Shown here one piece after another: positions 6,703-14,580 of a stretch of DNA of 40,127 nt. Below the pieces are notes generated by a model. That model saw only the letters and a program-made list of their open reading frames with translations. It searched no databases and had not been told where the DNA came from. This DNA comes from an uncultured Lachnospiraceae bacterium. Its GTDB lineage: Bacteria; Bacillota; Clostridia; Lachnospirales; Lachnospiraceae. A program made the translations under genes and the position numbers. Location: the NCBI GenBank assembly GCA_902793995.1, contig CADBFP010000018.1, forward strand, positions 1-40,127, read 5' to 3'. The first letter of the stretch is position 1; the number at the start of each line of letters is the position of its first letter.

Positions 6703-8445
6703 ATGGATCAAGACAAAGTATTCCGAAAAAAATACGGCAGCTTTCGAAGGTTCTTCCGAATGCTCTGGAAGGCACCTCTGCCGATTCTCTGGATTCTGGT
6801 CTATATCGGCGTCAGCTTTGCCCTGACGCATGTGGGCGTCAGCGCGACAGAATACAGTGCGAAGCTTTATTCCGGTGACGTTGACACCGTGACCGTGGTG
6901 ATCCCCTTTCTTCTGGTCACGCTGATCGCCCTGCTGATCAGCTCGGTTTCCGGGGTCGTGAACGGAATTTGCAGGGCCTTCATCAACCGGAATCTGCGCC
7001 GGATGGTCTGGCGCAAGGCGGTGCGGCTGCCCCTGTCCTTCTATGAATCCAACGAGCCCAAGCAGCTGATCTCCCGTGTCACCACAGATACCACCGTCAT
7101 CAGCCAGCTGACCATGCAGGTCTTCGTGCCCCTGATTACCATGGGCTATTCCACCTTCGTTCTGCTGCGGAAGGTCAGCAGCTATGACAGCGCCCTCATG
7201 TGGTCTCTCTTTGCGGTGATCCCGCTGAACGTGCTGATCAGCTTCATCCTGGGCCGGCTGCATTTCGGCGTCAGCGACCGGGTCAACCGGGCCACCGCTG
7301 AACTCACCGCCGGCATCGCCGAGCGGGCCAATCAGACGCTGCTGATCAAAACCATGGGTACCGAGGAAAAGGAATGCAAGCAGGGCGAGGTCCTGATAGA
7401 ACAGAGCTTTGCCGCAGGAAAATCCAGCGTGCTGCTGAACCAGCTGTCAGGCCCTGTTCATGCCATTGCCGGGGCTCTGCAGGTGGTGGTCATCATACTG
7501 GTGGGCCGGGGCTTCTATTCCGCCGGCCGCATTTCGCTGGCGGAGTGGATCGCCTATTACGGCTTTGCCACCCAGCTGGCCAACACCATCACCGGCTATC
7601 TCAACGATTGGACCAGCTTCAAATCCGCCCAGGGCGCTACAGACCGGGTAGCCCAGGTGGTGGACACCCCCGACGAGAACACCAGGGAAGGGGTACCGGT
7701 TACGACCCTTTCCGGCGGCATCCGTCTGGAGGACGTCTGCTTCTCCTATGGGGAGGCGCCGCTGTTTGAGCATCTGGATCTGGAGATCCCCGCCGGAAAG
7801 ATCACCGCCCTGGTGGGTCCCTCCGGTTCCGGAAAATCCACCGTTCTGAATCTGATCGACCGGCTTTATCCCCTCCGGGAGGGCCGGATCACGGTGGGAG
7901 CCGATGACACGGCCCGCTTCACCCTGGCCAGCTATCGGCGAGCCCTGGGCTACGTGACCCAGGAGTGCGTGATGTACGCCGGGACCCTGCGGGAGAATCT
8001 GACCCAGGGGATCGAGCGGAGCGTCACCGACGAAGATCTGGACCGGGCCTGTGAAGGCGCCGGGATCCTGGACTTCGTCCGCATGCAGCCCGAGGGCTAC
8101 GATCTGGCGGTGGGCGAGGGCGGCGCCAGCCTCTCCGGCGGCCAGCGCCAGCGCTTCACCGTAGCCAGGGCTCTGCTCCGGCAGCCGGACTATCTGCTGC
8201 TGGACGAGGCCACCGCCGCCATGGACATCGAGGGCAAGGATCTGGTCTGGACCAGCATCCGGCAGCGGATGGCGGGGAAAACCGTGGTCTTCGTGGCCCA
8301 CGACGCCCAGACGGTCCGCAACGCAGACTACATCATCGTCCTGCGGGACGGAAAGGCAGAGGCCGCCGGCGACCGGGATACCATGCTGGCAAGCAATCCC
8401 TACTGCTTGGAAATGATGGAGCAGACCGGGAAGGAGGCGGGCTGA
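6703..8445 (+). CDS. ABC exporter subunit 1 (fused membrane and ATPase domains)
   Basis: The 580-residue half-transporter has an N-terminal six-helix membrane domain (about residues 20-310) and a C-terminal ATPase. The ATPase has Walker A GPSGSGKST (about residue 373), the signature LSGGQRQR, Walker B YLLLDEAT with the catalytic Glu, the D-loop AMD, and the switch His in FVAHD. It ends 1 nt before the second half-transporter, so the two should form a heterodimer that exports a peptide, lipid or drug-like molecule. There is no peptidase C39 domain, so it does not cleave a double-glycine leader itself. The ribosome site AGGAGAG precedes the ATG. The substrate is unknown; the neighbouring small proteins and LytTR regulator favour a peptide or signalling role over general drug efflux. 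Confidence 0.85.
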   Translation: MDQDKVFRKKYGSFRRFFRMLWKAPLPILWILVYIGVSFALTHVGVSATEYSAKLYSGDVDTVTVVIPFLLVTLIALLISSVSGVVNGICRAFINRNLRRMVWRKAVRLPLSFYESNEPKQLISRVTTDTTVISQLTMQVFVPLITMGYSTFVLLRKVSSYDSALMWSLFAVIPLNVLISFILGRLHFGVSDRVNRATAELTAGIAERANQTLLIKTMGTEEKECKQGEVLIEQSFAAGKSSVLLNQLSGPVHAIAGALQVVVIILVGRGFYSAGRISLAEWIAYYGFATQLANTITGYLNDWTSFKSAQGATDRVAQVVDTPDENTREGVPVTTLSGGIRLEDVCFSYGEAPLFEHLDLEIPAGKITALVGPSGSGKSTVLNLIDRLYPLREGRITVGADDTARFTLASYRRALGYVTQECVMYAGTLRENLTQGIERSVTDEDLDRACEGAGILDFVRMQPEGYDLAVGEGGASLSGGQRQRFTVARALLRQPDYLLLDEATAAMDIEGKDLVWTSIRQRMAGKTVVFVAHDAQTVRNADYIIVLRDGKAEAAGDRDTMLASNPYCLEMMEQTGKEAG

Positions 8446-8446
8446 T

Positions 8447-10189
8447 ATGAAGAAAAAACGCTACGGCTTCTCTCTGAAGGAGCTGGTGAAGTTCTACACC
8501 CGCTTTCCCATCCCCTGGTGGATGTACGCCATCTCTCTTGCAGCGGGACTGGTTTACGCTGAGCTGGCCCTGCTGGCGGCCAAAGCCCTGGTGTCCTTCA
8601 ACAAGGGCGAGCTCTACAACTCCGTGATCCTGGGCTACGTTCTGCTGACCGTGGGCAACAGCGTCATTGCGGCGATCCAGAATATTTTCAGTGAAACCGC
8701 CTCCCTGCGGATCACATATCAGGCCCGAAAAATGCTCTGGGACAAGATCCTTCGCCTGCCGCAGGCCGAGGTGGACAGGCGGCAGCCCTCCGCCCTGATC
8801 TCCGGTGTGGTCAACGACGTGCAGACCGCCAGCGAGGTGCTGGCCATGGCCTTCCGCCTGGTCTCCTCTCTCTATGCCTTTGTCCGGGCAGTGATTGTGC
8901 TGTTTCAGTACAGCGCGCCTCTGGCCAGCTGGATGCTGGTGCTGATCCCCCTGGGCATTCTGGTGTTTACCGTTGTGGGCAGGACCCAGCACGCGGTGGC
9001 CAGGCGGCAGTATGACAGCTTGCGGCAGATGACGGAATTCTTCTCCGAACATATTTCCGCCGCCAAGAACGTGAAAACCCAGGCCCTGGAGGACCGGGAG
9101 GAGCGGGAGGGCCTGGCCCAGATCAACAAACGCTTCAAGGCGGACGTCTTCGAGGCCTTTATGAGCGTGGTGCAAACCACCGCCTTCTCCCTCTACAGAA
9201 GCTTCAGCACCGTGCTCATTGCGATTTTCGGCTCCCGCATGATCCGGCAGCAGCAGATGGCCGACAGCGGCATCAACGAATTCAGCACCTATATGGACAA
9301 GGTCCACCAGTACACCGCCGAGATCCTGACCCACTATCAGATTCTCCGGAACACCCAGGGCGCCCTGCAATATGTGGGAGAGCTGCTGGAGCAGCCCCTG
9401 GAGGAACTGGACACAGGCCTTCCCCTGCCCGAGGATTCGGGCAGCGGGGATCTGGTTTTGGACAACGCCAGTTTCAGCTATGAGCCGGGCGCGCCGGTGC
9501 TGAAGAATCTCAGCCTCACCATTCCCGAGGGCAAGGTTACCGCCGTCATCGGCAACAACGGCTGCGGCAAATCCACCCTGATGAAGCTTCTGCAGGGCAT
9601 CTATACCCCCGACAGCGGTTCCATCCGCCTGGGCGGCATGGAGCTGCAAAGCCTGAAGCCCCACCTGCTGCGGCGGCAATTTGGGTATATTTTGCAGAAC
9701 AACCCGTTGTTTTCCGGCACAATTCGCGATAATATCTGTTACGGAGCCCCGGAGGCCGCCGAAGAAGAGATCGCCGCCGCCGCGGAGCTGGCAGACGCTT
9801 TGGGCTTCATCCGGGAGCTTCCGGAGGGCTTCGACACCCAGGTGGGAGAGTCCGGCAAGCTGCTCTCCGGCGGCCAGCGTCAGCGCGTTGCCATCGCCCG
9901 AACTCTGCTGACCCAGCCGCGCTATCTGCTGATGGACGAGGCCGGCGCCAGTCTGGACCACAAGAGCGACGCCGCCATCTTCCGGGCTGTGCGGGAGGCC
10001 CTGCAGGGCCGCACCATCATCCTGATTGCCCATGACATGCGCTCCGTGGTCCAGGCGGACCACATCATCGTTCTGAATCGGGGCAGCCTGGAGGCAGCCG
10101 GAAACCACGAGGAGCTGCTCCGGCGCAGCCCTACCTATCGGGCTTATCTGGAAAAGCAGGGCCTGACCGGGAAGGAGGCGCTCCAATGA
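8447..10189 (+). CDS. ABC exporter subunit 2 (fused membrane and ATPase domains)
   Basis: A second 580-residue half-transporter, with membrane helices in about residues 20-310 followed by an ATPase: Walker A GNNGCGKST, signature LLSGGQRQRVAIAR, Walker B YLLMDEAGASLD and switch His in LIAHD. Both ATPase sites keep the catalytic Glu, unlike many heterodimeric exporters with one degenerate site. GGAGG sits inside the end of subunit 1. The last codons overlap the next gene by 4 nt (ATGA), so expression is coupled with the downstream small protein. Confidence 0.85.
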   Translation: MKKKRYGFSLKELVKFYTRFPIPWWMYAISLAAGLVYAELALLAAKALVSFNKGELYNSVILGYVLLTVGNSVIAAIQNIFSETASLRITYQARKMLWDKILRLPQAEVDRRQPSALISGVVNDVQTASEVLAMAFRLVSSLYAFVRAVIVLFQYSAPLASWMLVLIPLGILVFTVVGRTQHAVARRQYDSLRQMTEFFSEHISAAKNVKTQALEDREEREGLAQINKRFKADVFEAFMSVVQTTAFSLYRSFSTVLIAIFGSRMIRQQQMADSGINEFSTYMDKVHQYTAEILTHYQILRNTQGALQYVGELLEQPLEELDTGLPLPEDSGSGDLVLDNASFSYEPGAPVLKNLSLTIPEGKVTAVIGNNGCGKSTLMKLLQGIYTPDSGSIRLGGMELQSLKPHLLRRQFGYILQNNPLFSGTIRDNICYGAPEAAEEEIAAAAELADALGFIRELPEGFDTQVGESGKLLSGGQRQRVAIARTLLTQPRYLLMDEAGASLDHKSDAAIFRAVREALQGRTIILIAHDMRSVVQADHIIVLNRGSLEAAGNHEELLRRSPTYRAYLEKQGLTGKEALQ

Positions 10190-10656
10190 AAAAGCTGACC
10201 GTCGGATTTCTGATCTTTCTGGTGCTGGCCCTGGCGGGCACGGTGACCTATCTGCTGGTGGGACCGGACTTCACGGCTCCCGCCGCCATCGTCACCCCGG
10301 ACAAGGACCCGGACGCCCCGGTCTGGGATCTGACCATAGAGGATCTCATGGCCTACCTGGAGGAAAAGGGCTTCTGGGACCCGGAGGACGCGCTGCCCAT
10401 CAGCGAGGGCGTAGCGGACAAGGCCTTCGTCAGCCAACACGTAGAGATCTATTGGTGGAACCTGAAGGATCCCAACGAGGATTCCCCTGAGTACCGGGCC
10501 TATATGGACATGCTGGAGACCGGGCAGATCGACCTCTACGGCAAGGGCCTCTCGTTTATGCCCACCACGAAAAACGGACCCTTCGGCCTGTTCTCCACCT
10601 ACTATGAGGGGGACGTCAAGGCCCTGGAGGAGGCCTTCAAGGCCTTCGGACACTGA
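10186..10656 (+). CDS. Small membrane-anchored protein, diverged relative of the lipoprotein at 6147
   Basis: ATG overlaps the stop of the exporter gene by 4 nt and has GGAGG upstream. Residues 5-26 are a single hydrophobic helix (signal anchor; no lipobox Cys), then about 130 residues outside the membrane. The segments TIEDLMAYLEEKGFWDPED, EIYWWNLKDPNED and FGLFSTYYEGDVKALEEAFKAF line up in order with segments of the lipoprotein encoded just before the exporter. No known family is recognised. Being coupled to the exporter suggests an accessory subunit, immunity partner or cargo-handling protein. Confidence 0.7.
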   Translation: MKKLTVGFLIFLVLALAGTVTYLLVGPDFTAPAAIVTPDKDPDAPVWDLTIEDLMAYLEEKGFWDPEDALPISEGVADKAFVSQHVEIYWWNLKDPNEDSPEYRAYMDMLETGQIDLYGKGLSFMPTTKNGPFGLFSTYYEGDVKALEEAFKAFGH

Positions 10657-10676
10657 GCGGCAAGGAGGAAGACCCC

Positions 10677-11441
10677 ATGGAAAAATTGCGTCTGCTGATG
10701 GTGGACAGCGACCCCATCATCCGTTTTAATCTGCTGGAACTTCTGAATATGCACAGCTGCTTCCGCCTGGAGGCGGAGCTGGAGACCACCGAGGAAGCGT
10801 TGGACCACATTCTGACCCATGAGGTGGACGTGGTATTCATCAACTGTCAGCCCGCGGACCCAAGCCGCACCAGCCAGGGAACCTGTCTGCCGCTGATGCT
10901 GGAGAGCAAGTATCCGGATATTCAGGTGATCGCCTACAGCGGCTCCCCGGAGGACGCCTATTCCGCGGTGCGGAACGGCTGTTCCGGTTTCTTTACCCTG
11001 CCTGCCGAACCCGTAGACCTGCACCGCATCGTGAACCGGCTCTGCTACATCTATCAGCTCCAGCGTCTGCGGGATGAGACCGCCCACAGCAGCCTGATGA
11101 TCAAGACCCGCTCCGGCTACGATATGCTCCAGGTCCGTCAAATTCTCTTTCTGGAACGGATCGGCCGCAGCTGCCGCATCCACATGGAGGATGGGCGGCA
11201 GGTGGAGCTGGTGGGCTACAGCATGGCGGAATTGGAGCGGATGCTGAAAAAGCGGGGCTTCTTCCGTTGCCACCAGTCCTTTCTGGTGAACCTGGCCAAG
11301 GTTGCCATGATCCAGTCGGACAACGACAGCAAGCACTATGCGGTCCGTTTCGTGGGCCTGGACGGAGAGATCGCCGTCAGCCGGGAGAAATATATGGATA
11401 TGGTGTCTCTGCTGCGGGACAGGTTTGCCCGGCTGGAATAA
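10677..11441 (+). CDS. LytTR-family regulator with a degenerate receiver domain
   Basis: The 254 residues have a CheY-like receiver (1-125) and a LytTR DNA-binding domain (about 140-250: SLMIKTRSGYDMLQVRQILFLERIGR, FFRCHQSFLVNLAKVAMI, AVSREKYMDMV). The acidic pair at the start (VDSD) is kept. At the phosphorylation position the strand reads VDVVFINCQPA, so Asn56 stands where Asp is expected, and the later conserved Lys is absent (FFTLPAEP instead of a K-P pair). It should therefore not be activated by ordinary phosphotransfer. No histidine kinase is encoded beside it. It ends the exporter operon (GGAGG 8-nt spacing, 20 nt after the previous gene) and probably controls that operon through another signal or by dimerisation alone. 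Confidence 0.85.
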   Translation: MEKLRLLMVDSDPIIRFNLLELLNMHSCFRLEAELETTEEALDHILTHEVDVVFINCQPADPSRTSQGTCLPLMLESKYPDIQVIAYSGSPEDAYSAVRNGCSGFFTLPAEPVDLHRIVNRLCYIYQLQRLRDETAHSSLMIKTRSGYDMLQVRQILFLERIGRSCRIHMEDGRQVELVGYSMAELERMLKKRGFFRCHQSFLVNLAKVAMIQSDNDSKHYAVRFVGLDGEIAVSREKYMDMVSLLRDRFARLE

Positions 11442-11754
11442 GTCCGGTTATCCCCAGCCATCCCGCTGGGGCACGGGCTGTGCTGATCGGTTGGGCGTAC
11501 GGAGAAATCCCGCCCTGTCCCGCTTCCTTTGCCTGGTTGATTGCCAACGGACGACAGGAGGAAGGCGCGCCTTTCAAGCGAAAGAAACCCTGCAAATCGG
11601 GGTCGGCGGGAGGAGGCAATCGGCACCGGGCAGTAAGAGAACGACGAGAACATCCTCCATTCCCCGTCTCCCGGTCCCGCTTGCCTAATCTACAAATTCC
11701 GCAGGAGAATGTGAGGGAACCGGAAGGAAATCGTGAAATGGATAAGGAGACGAT

Positions 11755-11795
11755 CCGGGGAGGGGGGAGAGATTCGGAACCTTCCCCCTCCCCGG
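11755..11795. repeat. Perfect 12-bp GC-rich inverted repeat
   Basis: CCGGGGAGGGGG (11755-11766) and its exact complement (11784-11795) with a 17-nt loop. No T-run follows. Likely part of an intergenic repeat element. Confidence 0.7.
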
Positions 11796-11805
11796 CGTGT
11801 CTTTG

Positions 11806-11833
11806 CATACTTTCTGTACGAGCAGAAAGTATG
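11806..11833. repeat. Perfect 11-bp inverted repeat
   Basis: CATACTTTCTG (11806-11816) and CAGAAAGTATG (11823-11833) with a 6-nt loop. Hairpins of this form recur in intergenic regions of Oscillospiraceae genomes; here no gene end is close enough to call it a terminator. Confidence 0.65.
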
Positions 11834-12168
11834 GCCGGCGGCAGGCATGACAAGCCTCCGGCAATTGCCAAACGGGCAATCGCTGCGCCTTGGGTAAGGG
11901 AATCCTCAGCAAATGCTGTTCTATACAAACATCCTTTCTCCCCCCATCCTCCATCCCAACTTTCCGGAACGGCTTTGCCCAAAGGGAACGGCGTGCCGGC
12001 GCCGCCGAAAATTCATAGTGTAAAATAATTGTAGGAGAATTAAAAAGGGAACACCCTCTTGTGGTAAGATTACTTTATAATAATCTGCTATTATTTGCTT
12101 CATATCTATTTGCTGTTCACTGTGTAGCTCGAATTGGATTTCAGATTGCAAGATTTTTTCTATTCCTC

Positions 12169-12196
12169 TTGATTTTTGCCGCATCATCTGTATAAT
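12169..12196 (+). promoter_or_regulatory. Promoter of the DUF3800 gene
   Basis: TTGATT (12169-12174), 16-bp spacer, TATAAT (12191-12196). Transcription would start near 12203 and give a leader of about 70 nt. Confidence 0.65.
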
Positions 12197-12202
12197 AAGG
12201 GT

Positions 12203-12273
12203 ATCGGGGCTGGCCGTTGGGCCCAGGTCCATCGAGGGCGGGGAAGTTCCCCGCCGTTTTTATAGGAGCACAT
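12203..12273 (+). promoter_or_regulatory. Structured leader with terminator-like hairpin before DUF3800
   Basis: The leader has an imperfect CTGG/CCAG hairpin (about 12205-12232) followed by GGCGGGG/CCCCGCC (12237-12243 with 12249-12255) and TTTTT (12257-12261), an intrinsic terminator only a few bases before the ribosome site TAGGAG. That arrangement suggests premature termination control. Conserved RNA motifs upstream of DUF3800 genes have been described in comparative surveys (the DUF3800 RNA motifs); whether this is one of them is inference. Confidence 0.5.
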
Positions 12274-12948
12274 ATGCGCGAACTCAGCATTTTTGTAGAT
12301 GAATCCGGGGATTTTGGCCCTTACGACTATCATTCGCCATACTATATTATTTCTTTGGTATTCCATGAACAGGATACGGACATTGTTCCGGCAATCCAGT
12401 ATTTGGATAAGGAACTTCGAATGCTCGGGCTTCCTGATCTTTGCATTCACACCGGTCCTATCATCCGCCGGGAAGAAAGCTTTCGGGACATGGATATCAA
12501 CACGCGCAGAAGAATCTTTAACAAAATGATAGCTTTTGTGCGTCAGTTAGGCATCAAAACAAAATGCATCTATATTGAGAAGAAGCATTATACTGACATC
12601 GTAGAAGCCACCGGTCGCCTGTCGAGACAGATAGCACTATTTGTCATGGAAAACATGGCTTTTTTCCGTTCCTTTGATACGGTAAAAATCTATTACGACA
12701 ATGGACAAATAGAGCTGTCTAAGATTCTTTCCTCCGTGTTTAACACATTACTGCCCGATCCGGTTTTCAAGAAGGTCATGCCGGCAAATTATAAGCTGTT
12801 TCAGGTTGCGGATTTAGTTTGCACCATGAAACTGGTTGAGTTAAAAATGGATGCCGGAGCGTTCTCACGCTCGGAATCTGAATTTTTTCACAATCTGCGA
12901 GATCTCAGAAAGAACTACCTGAAAGTACTAAAATCGAAAGAATTCTGA
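12274..12948 (+). CDS. DUF3800 domain protein
   Basis: ATG 12274 follows TAGGAG; the open frame extends upstream only through the leader hairpin. The 224 residues begin with LSIFVDESGDFG, the hallmark DESGD of DUF3800, continue with IYYDNGQIELSKIL, and contain FQVADLVC near the end (Q-x-A-D motif). These acidic residues fit an RNase-H-like fold with a metal site. Family members are common in mobile and defence contexts, but their activity is not established. The base composition is clearly more AT-rich than the exporter genes to the left and CorA to the right, which suggests an acquired gene. Confidence 0.85.
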   Translation: MRELSIFVDESGDFGPYDYHSPYYIISLVFHEQDTDIVPAIQYLDKELRMLGLPDLCIHTGPIIRREESFRDMDINTRRRIFNKMIAFVRQLGIKTKCIYIEKKHYTDIVEATGRLSRQIALFVMENMAFFRSFDTVKIYYDNGQIELSKILSSVFNTLLPDPVFKKVMPANYKLFQVADLVCTMKLVELKMDAGAFSRSESEFFHNLRDLRKNYLKVLKSKEF

Positions 12949-12986
12949 ATTGTATGTACATACGAAAGGCCCCTTGCTCCTTTGTT

Positions 12987-13064
12987 TTAGAGAGTAGGGA
13001 TACCGCTGTCGTACACCGCCTTCATCACTTCATACATCAACCGTTCTTCCGCTGAGAATACCAT
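12987..13064 (-). pseudogene. Start of an AbiEii-like nucleotidyltransferase gene (25 codons, then stop)
   Basis: AAGGAGG with 5-nt spacing precedes ATG 13064, and 25 codons follow: MVFSAEERLMYEVMKAVYDS, then a stop. The opening resembles the first residues of clostridial AbiEii/AbiGii-type toxin proteins, which continue with an I-S-F-K-G-S segment that is lost here. The good ribosome site with a stub behind it suggests a truncated gene. The assignment rests on a short stretch from memory and is weak. Confidence 0.3.
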
Positions 13065-13075
13065 CTATCCCTCCT

Positions 13076-13336
13076 TCAGCTATCGTAGTAGCCTACGGCT
13101 TCCCGCACCAGGGTTTCAAATCTCTCCTGATACTCGGGGGGAGCGAACAGCCCCTGAAAGCTTTCTCCGTTGGCATAGTAATACGTGTATTTATCAAGTT
13201 CTTTTCGTGGCTGTCTGCCCAACACACTACACAGATACTCATCTTGGCTTTTCCGATCTCCTGGAAGATGGGCCATCGAAAAGCTCCGGCACATTATCAT
13301 TAACGCTGTCAGGTTCGGATACGCGATAGAACGCAA
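13076..13336 (-). pseudogene. Fragment of an unrecognised gene, possibly the partner of the AbiEii-like stub
   Basis: The frame ends with RKSQDEYLCSVLGRQPRK, DKYTYYYANGESFQGLF and PPEYQERFETLVREAVGYYDS, which has protein-like composition. It starts only from a TTG without a ribosome site, and the upstream part of the gene appears lost. It stops 11 nt before the short downstream ORF start, so the two were probably one operon. I do not recognise a family. An antitoxin or a plasmid protein is possible from context. Confidence 0.4.
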
Positions 13337-13432
13337 CCCTGACCGAGAGCGGGCAGAGCATGCTTTGAAATGTTACAAGAAAATGGTGCACTGGGCAGCG
13401 CGACATCGCGATTGCTTCGAGCGATAAACATA

Positions 13433-13492
13433 CCAAACGCCGAAACAAAAATATGCCAAACACAGAATCAGAATCTTGCCAAACACCGAAAC
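13433..13492. repeat. Three iteron-like direct repeats with 23-bp period
   Basis: Near-identical 14-mers CCAAACGCCGAAAC, CCAAACACAGAATC and CCAAACACCGAAAC start at 13433, 13456 and 13479, exactly 23 bp apart. Because 23 is not a multiple of three they are not protein repeats. Spacing of about two helical turns is typical of iterons at plasmid origins or of cooperative repressor sites. Confidence 0.65.
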
Positions 13493-13639
13493 GCTATCTG
13501 TAAAATGCCACATGAGATGGATAGCTTATGCAAAATTATAAGGCGAGTGCAAATCGTATCTTGGCTGCAACAGTTAGAATGGTAATTTCTCAAATGTTTC
13601 CCAGTCTGTCATAATGCTTCCCCGAATGACCGCCCGCTC

Positions 13640-14557
13640 CTACAGCCATTTTTTCTTTTTGAAGAACCAGAGGCTGGCGATGACGATGAAAATACAGACA
13701 AGAATCACCACGGGATAGCTCCAGCGCCAGGCCAGCTCCGGCATATGGATGAAGTTCATGCCGTACCAGCCGGCGATCAGCGTCAGGGGCATAAAGATGG
13801 TGGTCACCACCGTCAGCACCGTCATGATACGGTTTTGCTTGATATCCAGATGGGCCTTGTACATATCCCGGATTTGGATGGTGTAATCCCGGAGAGAGGC
13901 GGCGGTATCGTGGAGCCGCTGCACCCGGTTCATAAAGAGGTGGAAATAGCGCAGGTTTTCCTGGTTGAAAAAGTTGTTTTCATTTTCCTCCAGCTCCTGA
14001 GCCAAATCCATCAGCTGGTCGTAATGAATGAGAAAGGTGCGGATATCGCTGCGGATTTCATTCACCAGGCTGAAGGAAGCTTCCGCCTCCGCCCCGTCCA
14101 ATTCCTTTTCCATTTCATTCAGACGGCTCTCAAAACCCTCTAAAATCTGCAGGTCGTCCTTTACAATCTGATCCAGAAAATCGTAAATGAAGCGCTCCAG
14201 GCTGGGCAGGCGCCATTTTTTGCTTTTGCGGATGCGGTCGATAATACGCTGCACGGCGCCGGAATCGTCAATAAATACAATGCCCTTTTCATCCAGAGCA
14301 AAGGCAAAATTCAAATCGTCTCCGGAAAGGTTTTTGCGGTCCGGGATGGAAAAGGTGCCGGTGAGGGAATCGTAGTTCACCTCCGCCTTGGTCATAAAGA
14401 CCTTCGGAATCTCCGGCTCCAGATCAATGCCCATATCAAAGCCTTCCCGGCTTTTGTTCCATTCCGCCGGTGTCAGTACCGCAACAAATTGAGCAGACCG
14501 GTCCAAAAGACGGGTCTGCTCTGTTTCCTTCAGGGTCTCTTCAATGATGTAATACAT
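13640..14557 (-). CDS. corA: CorA-family divalent cation transporter
   Basis: The 305-residue protein has a long N-terminal cytoplasmic domain with a helical funnel (about 110-240), then two membrane helices near the C-terminus. The signature loop YGMNFIHMPEL lies between them and the tail is Lys-rich (KKKKW). It should form a pentameric inner-membrane channel for Mg2+ (or Co2+/Ni2+). The start at 14557 has only a weak ribosome site, 23 nt after the stop of the DegV gene, which fits coupling to it. It marks the left end of the GC-rich block that runs to the right edge. Confidence 0.9.
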   Translation of the reverse strand: MYYIIEETLKETEQTRLLDRSAQFVAVLTPAEWNKSREGFDMGIDLEPEIPKVFMTKAEVNYDSLTGTFSIPDRKNLSGDDLNFAFALDEKGIVFIDDSGAVQRIIDRIRKSKKWRLPSLERFIYDFLDQIVKDDLQILEGFESRLNEMEKELDGAEAEASFSLVNEIRSDIRTFLIHYDQLMDLAQELEENENNFFNQENLRYFHLFMNRVQRLHDTAASLRDYTIQIRDMYKAHLDIKQNRIMTVLTVVTTIFMPLTLIAGWYGMNFIHMPELAWRWSYPVVILVCIFIVIASLWFFKKKKWL

Positions 14558-14580
14558 AATTTCCGCTATCCGGCCGGTTC

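Larger units (their letters stand above)
11442..12007. other. Gene-free GC-rich stretch with inverted repeats
   Basis: I see no supported gene in these 566 bases; open frames here lack ribosome sites and protein-like composition. It holds two strong inverted repeats listed separately and a smaller one (ATTGCC/GGCAAT near 11863). The composition changes abruptly at about 12008, where AT-rich sequence starts. Confidence 0.6.

Noticed and set aside
8333-10186. 617-codon minus-strand frame opposite the exporter
   Set aside because: Exact antisense of an ABC half-transporter with complete motifs; the Gln/His/Gly-rich residues are typical of a shadow.
12008-12187. Minus-strand ORF fragment with protein-like residues
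   Set aside because: It overlaps the DUF3800 promoter antisense, has no ribosome site and is cut at the composition break; kept only as a mention in the island finding.
13433-13492. CRISPR array from regularly spaced repeats
   Set aside because: Only three repeats of 14 bp with 9-bp spacers; far too short, with no leader or cas genes.
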